From NCBI RefSeq assembly GCF_019175365.1, contig NZ_CP059572.1:8588501-8652500 (forward strand): a DNA stretch of 64,000 nt. Direction: 5' to 3'. The notes below the pieces were generated by a model. It was not told the DNA's origin. It saw nothing but the letters and a program-made list of their open reading frames with translations, and did not search any database. Position numbers and translations under genes: made by a program. Source of the stretch: Actinomadura graeca. Its GTDB lineage: Bacteria > Actinomycetota > Actinomycetes > Streptosporangiales > Streptosporangiaceae. Every line of letters begins with the position of its first letter. Positions within the stretch are counted from its first letter, which is position 1. Positions 25,365 to 33,760 of the stretch are shown in pieces.

Positions 25365-26462
25365 TCATACGTCGGTGACGGCCACCACGGTTTCCTTGGC
25401 GCCGGGTTCGGTGAAGCGGGCCAGCGCCTCGCCTTCGGCGGTGAGAGCCTTGACGGCGGTCGGCGGGAGGGGTTCGAAGGGGCGGAGGGTGAGCGTGGCC
25501 ACCTTCCGCTTGTAGTCCTGCTCCCAGATGCCGCGGGCGAAGCCGTCCCAAAGGAACACGGCCCGGACGCGCAGGTTCTTTGTCGTCAGGGACGGCCGGT
25601 CCCGGTCGGCGATGATCCGCCTGCGGTCCGCGTGGGCGAGGACCAGGCCGTCGAACTCGGGCAGGAAGCGCGCGGGCGCGGGAACGTCCTCATCCGGCCG
25701 CGGCGCGTCGGGGAGGTCGAACAGTTCCCGGCCCTTGTCGTCCGCGAAAACGCGCAGGGCCGGCCGCAGCCGCTCGAAGACTTCGCTGAGCGCCGGTAGT
25801 CCGGACCAGGTCTGCGCGTCCGCCACCGAGGCGGGACCGTATGCCGCCAGGTAGCGGAGCATCAGCTCGTCGGTCGCTGGGACGGATGCGGGCGACGTAC
25901 CCAGCCATGTATCGGCCAGGGTGAACTCCGACGTGCGCGGAAAGGCCCACCTGTCCTCCGTGGGGACCATGACCAGCGGCAGGCACATACGGACGGCGTA
26001 GCCCAGCGCGCGGTCGTTGACGTCGGGGAACTCCTCTTGCAGTAGCGCCCGCACAGCGTTGAAGGTGCGGGGACCGTCCTCTAGAAGCGCCCTGGCCGCC
26101 GGGACGACACGGCTCAGGTCGAGTCCCTTGGCACGGTCTCCCAGGACGCGCATCGCACCGTCCAAGGTCGGCTGCATCGCCGTGCGGAACGCGGTGTAGT
26201 CGTCGGCCGTCACCAGGTGCAGCGTGGCGCGCATCATCGTCGCGCGGACGAGTGAACGGTCATGTACTGCGGAGTGCAGGTCGGACACCTGGAAGCCGGC
26301 CACCCGCGTCCAGAGACCAAGGAAGGGCGGCTTCGGCTCCTGCGCCTGCATGCCGCATAGGCGCGCCACCGCGTCGGTGATCGGAACGGGCTCCCGGGAG
26401 AGCAGGAGCTGTCGTGCCAGCGTGGCTCGGTTCAGAGCCCGGACGCTGAGGGTGTCCGCCAT
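25365..26462 (-). CDS. Winged-helix AlkZ-like DNA glycosylase family protein
   Basis: A 365-residue protein of the HTH_42/AlkZ group. It starts LSVRALNRATLARQLLL, has the LCGMQAQEPKPPFLGLWTR segment in which the Q-A-Q pair corresponds to the catalytic QxQ motif of AlkZ-type glycosylases, followed by RATMMRATLHLVTADDY, and ends with a domain containing PEFDGLVLAHADRRRII and LTLRPFEPLPP. AlkZ members remove bulky or crosslinked bases, often as self-resistance, but many paralogues have unknown lesions. ATG at 26462; GTG at 26471 is an alternative. No biosynthetic cluster is adjacent. Confidence 0.82.
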   Translation of the reverse strand: MADTLSVRALNRATLARQLLLSREPVPITDAVARLCGMQAQEPKPPFLGLWTRVAGFQVSDLHSAVHDRSLVRATMMRATLHLVTADDYTAFRTAMQPTLDGAMRVLGDRAKGLDLSRVVPAARALLEDGPRTFNAVRALLQEEFPDVNDRALGYAVRMCLPLVMVPTEDRWAFPRTSEFTLADTWLGTSPASVPATDELMLRYLAAYGPASVADAQTWSGLPALSEVFERLRPALRVFADDKGRELFDLPDAPRPDEDVPAPARFLPEFDGLVLAHADRRRIIADRDRPSLTTKNLRVRAVFLWDGFARGIWEQDYKRKVATLTLRPFEPLPPTAVKALTAEGEALARFTEPGAKETVVAVTDV

Positions 26463-26657
26463 TGTGATCACTTTCTCGCAGGCCCGGACATCACCGGGGT
26501 GGAGCCGCAGGGGACGACCCTACCCATGCCGCCATCAGAGGCATCCGATCCGGCGACGGCGGCCCCGGTCTCATGCGCTCACGGGCGCCCTCTGTCGGTC
26601 ATCTTGACGCGCGAGTCAAGGGGTGGAAAAGCAACTCTTCGCGATCTAACGTGTTTT

Positions 26658-26671
26658 CGCGATATATCGCG
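26658..26671. promoter_or_regulatory. Perfect 14-bp palindrome, probable operator
   Basis: CGCGATATATCGCG, 16 bases before the ATG of the siderophore-interacting gene. Position over the leader suggests repressor binding (TetR or PadR families use such sites); no regulator gene is adjacent. Confidence 0.6.
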
Positions 26672-26687
26672 TGACTCGGAGGGAGAG

Positions 26688-27455
26688 ATGATGACCGTTG
26701 ATGGGAACGCGCCCAAGCGCGGGGTGCGGGGGCGGCTGCTCGACCTGATGTTCGTGCGGGGGAGGGTGGAGGACGTCCGGCCCGCGACGGAGCGGATGCG
26801 CTGGATCACGATCGGGGGTGTGCCCGGCCTGGAGTGGACGCCGGGTCAGCAGGTCCGCGTGCATGTGCAGGACATCTCCGCCGCCCGGACATGGGTCAGC
26901 GGCGCCTTCCTCCACGCGCTGCGGACCTACTCGGTCTGGGATTACGACGGAGCCGCCGGAGTCATGGAGCTGTGCATCCTCGACCACGAGGGGGACGGGC
27001 CGGGTGTGCGCTGGGCCCGGACCGTCCGGGCGGGGGACGAGGTCGTGTTCGGCAAGCCGGAGGGCCGGTTCACCCTCAGGGAGGGCGCGTACCACGTGTT
27101 CGTCGGCGAGGAGACGGCCTCGGTGCCGTTCGGTGCCATGCTGCGGGCGGCCGACGCGGACGAACCCGTGCACGGCGTGATCGAGGTCCCCGGGCCGGAG
27201 GACCGGCTCCCGCTGCCGCGCGCGGGGGAGTTGACCTGGCGCCACCGGGGCGATGCGTCCGCCGCCGCGTCCGAGGGGCTCGTGGAGGCCGTGCGTGCGC
27301 TCGAACTGCCCGCCGAGCCGGGGTCCGCCTACGTGGCGGGGGAGGCACGCACCGTGCAGGCCGTCCGCGCCCATCTGGTGACGGACCGAGGATGGCCACG
27401 CAGATCCGTGCAGGTCAAGCCGTTCTGGACGCCGGGCAAGCGCGGGATGGAGTGA
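26688..27455 (+). CDS. Siderophore-interacting (ViuB-like) FAD reductase
   Basis: A 255-residue flavoprotein of the SIP family. The FAD-binding barrel covers about 25-120 with RVEDVRPATERMRWITIGG and ALRTYSVWDYD (RxYSxW-type motif); the C-terminal half has the NAD(P)-like domain with FVGEETASVPFGAML and AYVAGEARTVQAVRAHL. Such enzymes reduce Fe3+ bound to siderophores, or act as general flavin reductases. ATG at 26688 after GGAGGGAG. No siderophore transport genes are near, so iron role is by family only. Confidence 0.85.
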   Translation: MMTVDGNAPKRGVRGRLLDLMFVRGRVEDVRPATERMRWITIGGVPGLEWTPGQQVRVHVQDISAARTWVSGAFLHALRTYSVWDYDGAAGVMELCILDHEGDGPGVRWARTVRAGDEVVFGKPEGRFTLREGAYHVFVGEETASVPFGAMLRAADADEPVHGVIEVPGPEDRLPLPRAGELTWRHRGDASAAASEGLVEAVRALELPAEPGSAYVAGEARTVQAVRAHLVTDRGWPRRSVQVKPFWTPGKRGME

Positions 27456-27504
27456 TCGGGGACGCAGGCCCGCCGCGAGGGGTCCGGGGCGGCAATCCGT
27501 GAAA

Positions 27505-27516
27505 ATGCACGTGCAT
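27505..27516. promoter_or_regulatory. Perfect 12-bp palindrome
   Basis: ATGCACGTGCAT, about 75 bases before the next ATG; a related half TTGCACCTGCA follows at 27523. Possible operator of the Pro/Ala-rich gene. Confidence 0.4.
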
Positions 27517-27590
27517 CAGCTCTTGCACCTGCACGGCATTCCTAGCAGGATTACCCCGGACCCCCGCACGTGAACTCCCCGGAGATCGCG

Positions 27591-28073
27591 ATGACCGCAC
27601 ACTTGCGCGACAGTGACCGACAGGCGCTGCGGCTGGCCCAGGATCTCCGCGAGGAGATGCGGGCCGCACTTCCGCAGCAGGCCGCCGCACCTTCGGTCTC
27701 CCCCTTCGTCGATCAGGCCGGGATGCCCAGCGTCCTGCTCCGGATGGACGCCGACACCGCCCGCGCGCTCATGGCCGTGCTGGCCGAGCGGCGTGTGGAC
27801 CGTGCCGCCGCCCCGGCCGCCGAACCGCGCCGCGCCGACGGCTCGCACGTGCCGCCGCCGGCGGCCCAGCCGCCGCCCGCGCCGCAGGCCGCGGTCGCGA
27901 CGGGGCCGATCGCGGCGGTGGCCCCGCCCTCCGGCGGGCCCGCCTACGCGGAGCCGCCGTACGGCGGGCCGACGCCCGGTACGCAGGTCTTCGCCGAGCC
28001 GCCCGCGGGCGCGTCGGCGTTCGGCGGGACGGGCCCGACGCCGCTGGTGCCGTCGGTCTACCCGAGGCGCTGA
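27591..28073 (+). CDS. Pro/Ala-rich hypothetical protein
   Basis: A 160-residue soluble protein. The N-terminal third is helical and charged (TAHLRDSDRQALRLAQDLREEM, MPSVLLRMDADTARALMAVLAERR); from residue 80 it becomes a disordered Pro/Ala/Gly tail with PPYGG repeats. No membrane segment. Function unknown. ATG at 27591 with GGAG upstream is preferred; a GTG at 27570 adds seven residues. Confidence 0.65.
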   Translation: MTAHLRDSDRQALRLAQDLREEMRAALPQQAAAPSVSPFVDQAGMPSVLLRMDADTARALMAVLAERRVDRAAAPAAEPRRADGSHVPPPAAQPPPAPQAAVATGPIAAVAPPSGGPAYAEPPYGGPTPGTQVFAEPPAGASAFGGTGPTPLVPSVYPRR

Positions 28074-28089
28074 CCGCGCTCGCACGCCC

Positions 28090-28842
28090 CTACTCGTAAG
28101 GGTTCCGGGGCTTGGCGACGCGCCGTACCGCGCTGCCGTGCAGCTCGTGGACGCCCGTCGCGGCCGTGCCCGGCGCCGGTGGCCGCCATGTCCCGTCCAC
28201 CTGCACCCAGGCGTCGGCGGGGGGCTGCGGCAGGCCGCGGACGATCACGGGGAACGGGATGGCGTCCCCGGCGCAGCAGGCCATCTTCAGGCGGGTCACC
28301 TGCCAGCCGCCTGACTTGCGCGGGGTCACGAAGCCGGTGAGCCGCACCGGCACGCCGGCGAGGGACGCGGGCGCCCCCGTCTGGGCCTCGTAGGACCGGC
28401 CGATGAACTCTCCCATGGTCATGGGGATCGGGGCGCCACCGCGGGGGAGGGCGCCGAAGCCCTGGGCGGGCGGTGCCGGGGGAGGCGCCGGGCGGCCGTC
28501 GCGGGAGGCCGTGAACGAGCCGAGGGCCGGCGGCGCGATCACGAAGATCGCGAGGACCGGCAGGCACAGCAGCCAGGCGACCCGGGGTCCCCGTGAATGG
28601 TCGTGCCCGTGGGCGTCGGCGGAATCCCCATGGCCGTCCTCTTCGTCGCGGTGGCCGTCCGTGTCGCGCCACTCGCGGCGCAGCCCGGCGGCCCCCAGCA
28701 GGACGAGGACGCCTCCGGCGGGGACCAGCAGGTAGCGGAACCCCGGCTTGACGTAGTTGACGTACTCGCCGCTGGCCAGAGTGATCCACAGCACCGCGCC
28801 GCCGATGAGGACGAGCAGCAGGTTCTGGGCGGACCGCGTCAC
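28090..28842 (-). CDS. TIGR03943-type (DUF1980) permease subunit
   Basis: A 250-residue membrane protein: two helices near the N-terminus (NLLLVLIGGAVLWITLAS, YLLVPAGGVLVLLGAAGL), a His/Asp-rich loop (HGDSADAHGHDHSRGP) that may bind metal, one more helix, then an extracytoplasmic OB-like domain with MGEFIGRSYEAQTG, LTGFVTPRKSGGWQVTRLKMACCAGDAIPF. This is the layout of the TIGR03943 partner of UPF0718-type permeases. GTG start overlaps the permease stop as GTGA. In related genomes the pair is often tied to zinc or metal handling; that is inference here. Confidence 0.86.
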   Translation of the reverse strand: MTRSAQNLLLVLIGGAVLWITLASGEYVNYVKPGFRYLLVPAGGVLVLLGAAGLRREWRDTDGHRDEEDGHGDSADAHGHDHSRGPRVAWLLCLPVLAIFVIAPPALGSFTASRDGRPAPPPAPPAQGFGALPRGGAPIPMTMGEFIGRSYEAQTGAPASLAGVPVRLTGFVTPRKSGGWQVTRLKMACCAGDAIPFPVIVRGLPQPPADAWVQVDGTWRPPAPGTAATGVHELHGSAVRRVAKPRNPYE

Positions 28843-29876
28843 AGCAGCACCCCTCCGACGATCGTGCTGACGCCCACCGCGAGGACGAACGTCAGCGGGA
28901 TGAACCGGACCGCGAAGCGCCGTCCGAAGAAGCCCGTCTGCAGGGCGATCAGCTTCAGGTCGACCATGGGCCCGACGACGAGGAACGCCAGCCGGGCGGT
29001 GGGGGAGAACTGGGTGAGGCTGGCCGCGACGAACGCGTCCGCCTCCGAGCAGATCGACATCAGCACGGCGAGGACGGCCAGCACCAGCACGGACGCCCAG
29101 GGGACCCCGGCGACGCCCTCCACCCACGCCGAGGGCAGCGTCACGTCGATCGTGGCGGCGGCCAGGCCGCCGACGACCAGGAAACCGCCCGCGTGCATGA
29201 TGTCGTGCCGCATGGCCTGCCGGAAGGCGTCCCAGCGGGCGATCTCCCCGCCGTGCGGGCGCGGGGGGACGCGGATCCAGTCGCCCTTGCCGAGCAGCGC
29301 CCACGTCCACCCCGCCAGGACGGCCACCAACAGGGACGCGGTGAACCGCCCGGCGACCATCTCCGGGGCGCCGGGGAAGGCGACGGCGGTGGCGACCAGG
29401 ACGACCGGGTTCACCGCCGGGGCGGCCAGCAGGAACGTCAGGGCCGCCGCCGGGGCGACGCCGCGTGCCATCAGCCCGCCCGCGACGGGCACCGAGGCGC
29501 ACTCACAGCCGGGCAGCACGGCGCCCAGCGCGCCCGCGACCGGGACGGCCGCCGCCGGGCGGCCGGGCAGGGCGCGCCGCCAGAACGACGGCGGGACGAA
29601 CGCGGTGATCGCGGCCGACAGCGCCACCCCGAAGACCAGGAACGGCAGGGCCTGCACGCAGATCGCCACGAAGACCGTCGTCCAGGCGTCCAGGGCGCGG
29701 GCGCCGATCCGGGGCGCGGCCCAGGCGCGGCCGAGGACGAGCGCGGCGGCCAGCGCGGCGAAGGACCAGGCCGCCCGGGCGCCGGGGGACGGGGCGCGCC
29801 CGCGGGCCCAGTCGGAGGGCGGGAGGAGATCGTCGTCGGCCGTCCGGAGGCCGGCGGGCTCGGTCATGGGCGTCAT
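28839..29876 (-). CDS. UPF0718-type permease
   Basis: A 345-residue integral membrane protein with eight or so helices. Diagnostic segments are CVQALPFLVFGVALSAAI, GAVLPGCECASVPVAGGL (conserved Cys pair) and FLLAAPAVNPVVLVAT in the first half, and SICSEADAFVAASL with FLVVGPMVDLKLIAL in the second, the two-repeat pattern of the ArsP/UPF0718 family. Substrate unknown. ATG at 29876; a second ATG lies three codons in. Translationally coupled to the TIGR03943 gene. Confidence 0.88.
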   Translation of the reverse strand: MTPMTEPAGLRTADDDLLPPSDWARGRAPSPGARAAWSFAALAAALVLGRAWAAPRIGARALDAWTTVFVAICVQALPFLVFGVALSAAITAFVPPSFWRRALPGRPAAAVPVAGALGAVLPGCECASVPVAGGLMARGVAPAAALTFLLAAPAVNPVVLVATAVAFPGAPEMVAGRFTASLLVAVLAGWTWALLGKGDWIRVPPRPHGGEIARWDAFRQAMRHDIMHAGGFLVVGGLAAATIDVTLPSAWVEGVAGVPWASVLVLAVLAVLMSICSEADAFVAASLTQFSPTARLAFLVVGPMVDLKLIALQTGFFGRRFAVRFIPLTFVLAVGVSTIVGGVLL

Positions 29877-30416
29877 CGTCCCATACCCTTGACCCCTCCG
29901 GAACGCCGGATCCCCTTACGGGAAAGGCGTTCCAGGCCGATGGCCGGTAAACGATCTACCTTTCCCAAGGTAAAGAAATCGGCCGTTTGGCGAAATCCCG
30001 GTAATGCCGTATATAGTCGACGCCAGGTCAGGGTCAAAGAACCGTTGACCTGGCCAATCACATAACCGTCGCTTCCCGCCCGCCAGGCGGGATCCCTTGC
30101 CGAATCGCGGCCGCACCATGCGCGGCCGCAACCGTGCTGGGCCCATGAGCCCCCGGTCGGCGTCTTCACCCGCTTCATCAGAAGCCCGCGTCACCCACGC
30201 ACGCCCAATGACGGCCGTGCGCCGTGGAGACCGGGCGCGGTCCGCCATGCCCGCGGGCCGTCACGCAGGCATGCCCTGCGGCGGGCCCCTTTCGCGGCGG
30301 TATCTCCCGAGTCCCGAGTCTCGGACCCGTTCCCCTGCCCGGTCATGCCCCTGTGCTCCGGCGCGGACGCCCTTCGGCGCGGAACGGCAGCCCTGTACCC
30401 CGAACGAAGGAAACGC
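29877..30416. other. Long divergent intergenic region with hairpins
   Basis: 540 bases between the permease start and the secreted-protein start, with no believable gene. It carries CCAGGTCA (30023-30030) facing TGACCTGG (30046-30053), and two GCGGCCGC boxes around 30108-30131 that can pair. The secreted gene may therefore have a long structured leader. I looked for a c-di-AMP riboswitch core and did not find it. Confidence 0.5.
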
Positions 30417-31046
30417 ATGCAGCAGCGAGCGATCAACGTCGTCCTGACCGGTGTCACCGGCGCGGCCCTGACCGGAATGCTGGTCGCGGGAGTGGCGGCC
30501 GCCAGCGACGACTCCGCTCCCAGCGAGCAGAAGCTCCTGTCCCAGCAGGCCATGGCCACGCAGGAGTACAAGACCTCCCACAAGGGTGAGAAGAAGGACT
30601 CCGGCAAGTCCGGGTCCACGTCCAAGGACTCCAAGCGGGCCAAGAAGGCCGCCGGGGTGATCCTCTCCGGCAAGACCACCGCGTCCTACTTCTGGGACGA
30701 CGGCTCCGGCGTGAACGGCGACACCGGCGCGCCCGCCGGTGGCAAGCCGATGCAGAAGGGCCTGTTCGCGAGCCCGAGCTGGCCTCTGCACACCAAGGTC
30801 CGGGTGTCCTACGACGGCCGCAGCATCACCGGCTTCGTCGGCGACCGCGGCCCCGGGCGCCCGTCCCACAACGGGGTCATGCTCGACCTCGACACCTACA
30901 CCTTCCGGTACCTGCTGGACGGCGGCAAGCCCAAGAGCAAGTACAACGCCGGCACCGGTGAGGGCCACATCAAGGGCGTCAAGTGGGAGGTCCTCAAGTG
31001 GGGCTCCGGCGCGGGCAAGCGCGGCGCCCCGAAGCCTCTCGGCTGA
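30417..31046 (+). CDS. Secreted RlpA-like/double-psi barrel protein
   Basis: A 209-residue exported protein. Signal peptide at 1-30 (INVVLTGVTGAALTGMLVAGVAAAS); then a Lys/Ser-rich linker (KGEKKDSGKSGS), and a C-terminal domain from about residue 85 (TASYFWDDGSGVNGDTG, VRVSYDGRSITGFVGDRGP, MLDLDTYTFRYL) that looks like a double-psi beta barrel as in RlpA-type cell-wall proteins. Likely acts on or binds peptidoglycan outside the cell; catalysis unproven. ATG at 30417 after GAAGGAAA. Followed by a hairpin terminator. Confidence 0.78.
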   Translation: MQQRAINVVLTGVTGAALTGMLVAGVAAASDDSAPSEQKLLSQQAMATQEYKTSHKGEKKDSGKSGSTSKDSKRAKKAAGVILSGKTTASYFWDDGSGVNGDTGAPAGGKPMQKGLFASPSWPLHTKVRVSYDGRSITGFVGDRGPGRPSHNGVMLDLDTYTFRYLLDGGKPKSKYNAGTGEGHIKGVKWEVLKWGSGAGKRGAPKPLG

Positions 31047-31134
31047 TCGGGTGGGCCGCCTCACGGCCATTCTGTGAGGTCGCCCACCGTGCCTCCGGGC
31101 ACTCCGGCAGGGCTGCCGGACGCAGGGAAAGGGA

Positions 31135-31166
31135 ATGCCCCGGTGATCAGAAGATCGCCGGGGCAT
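31135..31166. terminator. Bidirectional hairpin terminator
   Basis: ATGCCCCGG-T-GATC, loop AGAA, GATC-G-CCGGGGCAT: a 14-bp stem with one G-T pair, between convergent genes ending at 31046 and 31238. Confidence 0.8.
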
Positions 31167-31237
31167 CGCCTTTCATGATCCGCACATCATGATCCATTCT
31201 CGGACGGCCGGGATTCCCCGCCGCGGCCCCCGGGCGC

Positions 31238-32035
31238 TCAAAGACGCGGCAGAAAGGGAAAGGGCGCCGTCGCCGGTTCGCGCGCCAGCTCCCGCGACAG
31301 CCCCATCGCCGCCGTCCGCACGGCGGGGGCGAGCCGGTCCAGGTCAAGGCGGCAGACGTTGCCGGTGATGGAGATCGCGGCGATCACGCGGCGGCGGTGG
31401 TCCAGGACGGGCGCGGCCACGGCCGACACCCCGGCCTCCGACTCCTCGCGGTTGACGGCGTAGCCGCGGCTGACCGTCCGGGCCAGCTCCCGCTGGAGCA
31501 GGCCCGGCATGACGATCGTGTGCGGCGTGTAGTGGACGAGCCCGGCGGCCAGCACCCGCTCCAGCCGCTGGGGCGGCCCCAGCGCGAGGAACAGCTTCCC
31601 CGTCGCGGTGCAGTAGGCGGGCAGGCGCCCGCCGACGCGGGACACGATCGGCATGGACCGGCGCCCGCTCACCTTCTCCAGGAACAGGGTGTCGTTCCCG
31701 TCCAGGACGGCCAGGTGGATGTTCTCGTGGGTCGCCTCGTAGAGGTCCTCCAGGTAGGGGAGGGCCGCCTCGCGGAGCCCGCGCGGCCTGGGCGCGCGCT
31801 GCCCGAGGACGAACAGCCGCATGCTCAGCCGGTAGCCGGACGCCGTCCGCTCCACGCCGCCCCACCGGACCAGCTCGCCCAGCAGCCGGTGCGCGGTCGG
31901 CTTGGGCAGCCCCGTCCGCGCCGCCAGCTCGGTGAGGTTGAGCTCGGTTTCGGCGGAGCCGAAGGCGTCCAGGAGGCTGAGCCCGCGCGCCAGCACCGAC
32001 CGTGGCGGCTCCTCGTCCGGCGACCGTGTGTCCAT
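31238..32035 (-). CDS. IclR-family regulator
   Basis: A 265-residue regulator. N-terminal winged helix (SVLARGLSLLDAFGSAETELNLTELAARTGLPKPTAHRLLGEL) and C-terminal IclR effector domain (HENIHLAVLDGNDTLFLEKV, YCTATGKLFLAL, SRGYAVNREESEAGVSAVAAPV, ISITGN). It is the last gene of the SDR / thiamine-diphosphate enzyme operon and probably senses its aromatic or 2-oxo acid substrate. ATG at 32035 preceded by GGGGG. Confidence 0.93.
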   Translation of the reverse strand: MDTRSPDEEPPRSVLARGLSLLDAFGSAETELNLTELAARTGLPKPTAHRLLGELVRWGGVERTASGYRLSMRLFVLGQRAPRPRGLREAALPYLEDLYEATHENIHLAVLDGNDTLFLEKVSGRRSMPIVSRVGGRLPAYCTATGKLFLALGPPQRLERVLAAGLVHYTPHTIVMPGLLQRELARTVSRGYAVNREESEAGVSAVAAPVLDHRRRVIAAISITGNVCRLDLDRLAPAVRTAAMGLSRELAREPATAPFPFLPRL

Positions 32036-32097
32036 CCCCCGATGGTTCCCGTGATCGGGGCCGCCCGCAAGTGCGGGGAATCGGGCGACGGCCCTGC

Positions 32098-33741
32098 TCA
32101 TCGGCCGTGGCCGGTGATCGGCGCCTCGATGAGCAGCGGAGCGGTGAGGTCCTTCACCGAGGCCACCGCGTCCCGCAGCTCGGCCGCCGACCCGGCCCGG
32201 AGCGCGTCCATCCCGAAGACGCGGGCGGCGCTCTGCCAGTCCAGCGCGGGTGGCGCGAGGTCCATCCCCACGTACCGGCCGTGTTCCGCCGAGGCGCCCT
32301 TGCTCTCGTCGAGGGTGTTCTTCAGGGTGCGGTACTCGCCGTTGTTCATGACGACGAACGCGACGGGCACCTGGTAGCGGGACGCGCTCCACAGGCCCTG
32401 GAGGCCGAACATCGCGCATCCGTCGCCGAGCACCGCGACCACCGGGCGGCCGGGGTCCCCCAGGCGGGTGCCGACCGCAGCTCCGATGCCCCAGCCGAGG
32501 CCGCCGCCGACGGCGTGCACGTAGGAGCCCGGCCGGTCCTGCCGCAGGACGGCCCGCAGCGCCAGCCCCGCCGTGATCGCCTCCTCGACGACGACCGCGT
32601 CGTCGGGGAGCCCGTCGGCGACGGCGTGGGCGGCCGCTCGCGGGTCCATCGGCGCCGGGCCGTAGGCGTCGCGGGCCGCCGACTCCGCCTCGGCCCTGGT
32701 CCTGGCCGTGATCGCGCCGATCCGCTCGGCGCGCTCCCGGGCGGACGGCACCCGCCCGTCCAGCTGGTCGGCGAGGGCCCGGAGCGTCCCGCCCAGGTCG
32801 CCCGTCAGCCCGTGCCGGACGGCGAAGTTGCGGCCGATCTCCGCCGGGTCCTCGTCCACCTGGACGATCTCCAGCCCGTCCGGGACGGCCGGCCCGGGCG
32901 TGTAGTGGTGCGGCATGAACGCGTGGCACCCGACGATGAGGGCGACGTCGTGCGCCGCCAGCGTCTGGCGTATCACGGCGTTGCGGGGCGGCAGCATGCC
33001 CGCGTACAGCGGGTGCCCGCCGGGGAAGTCGATCCCGTCGTTCATCGGCTGGTGGTAGACGGTCGCGCCGAGGCGCTCGGCCACCGCGACCAGTGCCTGC
33101 ACGGAGCCCGTCCGCCCCACCGCGTCGCCCGCGATCACCACGGGGCGCTCGGCGGAGGCCAGCAGCGCCGCGGCGTCCGCGGCGCCGGCCGCGGCCGGGC
33201 CCGGGCCGGACACCGGGGACCGCGCCGGGACCGTCACGTCCGTGTCCTCCTCAAGGAGGTCCATCGGGACCGACACCAGCACCGGCCCCGCGGGGGGCCG
33301 CGCGGCGAGCGCGAACGCGCGCCGCAGCACGATCGGCAGGTCGCGGGCGTGCTGGACCTCGATGGCGAGCTTGGTCGCCGCCGACGCCAGGCCCACCAGG
33401 TCGCCCGACAGCATCGGGTCCTGGATGAGGTGGCGGCGGTCCTGCTGGCCCGCCACGATGACCAGGGGGGTCCGCGAACGCAGCGCGTTCAGCATCCCGA
33501 TCAGCCCGTTGGCGACGCCCGCCGCCACGTGCAGGCTGACGAACGCCGGGCGCCGTGACGCGCGTGCGTACCCGTCGGCCATGGCGACGACGGACCCCTC
33601 CTGGAGCCCGAGGACGTACTCCAGGTCGGGCGCCTCCACCAGCGCGTCCATCAGCGGGAGCTCGGTCGTGCCGGGGTTGCCGAAGATCCGGGTCACGCCC
33701 TCGTCCCGGATGATCTCCAGCAGCGCCTCGATCGGCCTCAT
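32098..33741 (-). CDS. Thiamine-diphosphate enzyme, benzoylformate-decarboxylase-like
   Basis: A 547-residue three-domain ThDP enzyme. N-terminal Glu in LGLQEGSVVAMADGYAR activates the cofactor; the C-terminal ThDP-Mg motif runs VAVLGDGCAMFGLQGLW to VVMNNGEY. GNPGTTELPLM replaces the GNPGSNE of true benzoylformate decarboxylase (Thr for active-site Ser) and LHVAAGVANG keeps its first active-site His, so a related 2-oxo-acid decarboxylase or lyase is likelier than strict MdlC. Follows the SDR gene by 20 bases and precedes IclR by 62, one operon. Confidence 0.85.
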   Translation of the reverse strand: MRPIEALLEIIRDEGVTRIFGNPGTTELPLMDALVEAPDLEYVLGLQEGSVVAMADGYARASRRPAFVSLHVAAGVANGLIGMLNALRSRTPLVIVAGQQDRRHLIQDPMLSGDLVGLASAATKLAIEVQHARDLPIVLRRAFALAARPPAGPVLVSVPMDLLEEDTDVTVPARSPVSGPGPAAAGAADAAALLASAERPVVIAGDAVGRTGSVQALVAVAERLGATVYHQPMNDGIDFPGGHPLYAGMLPPRNAVIRQTLAAHDVALIVGCHAFMPHHYTPGPAVPDGLEIVQVDEDPAEIGRNFAVRHGLTGDLGGTLRALADQLDGRVPSARERAERIGAITARTRAEAESAARDAYGPAPMDPRAAAHAVADGLPDDAVVVEEAITAGLALRAVLRQDRPGSYVHAVGGGLGWGIGAAVGTRLGDPGRPVVAVLGDGCAMFGLQGLWSASRYQVPVAFVVMNNGEYRTLKNTLDESKGASAEHGRYVGMDLAPPALDWQSAARVFGMDALRAGSAAELRDAVASVKDLTAPLLIEAPITGHGR

Positions 33742-33760
33742 GTTCTCGTCTTCCTGCCCT

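Noticed and set aside
29877..30416. c-di-AMP (ydaO) riboswitch before the secreted barrel gene
   Set aside because: A CGAATC string is present but the G-rich GGGGACCCA-type core and flanking stems are missing.
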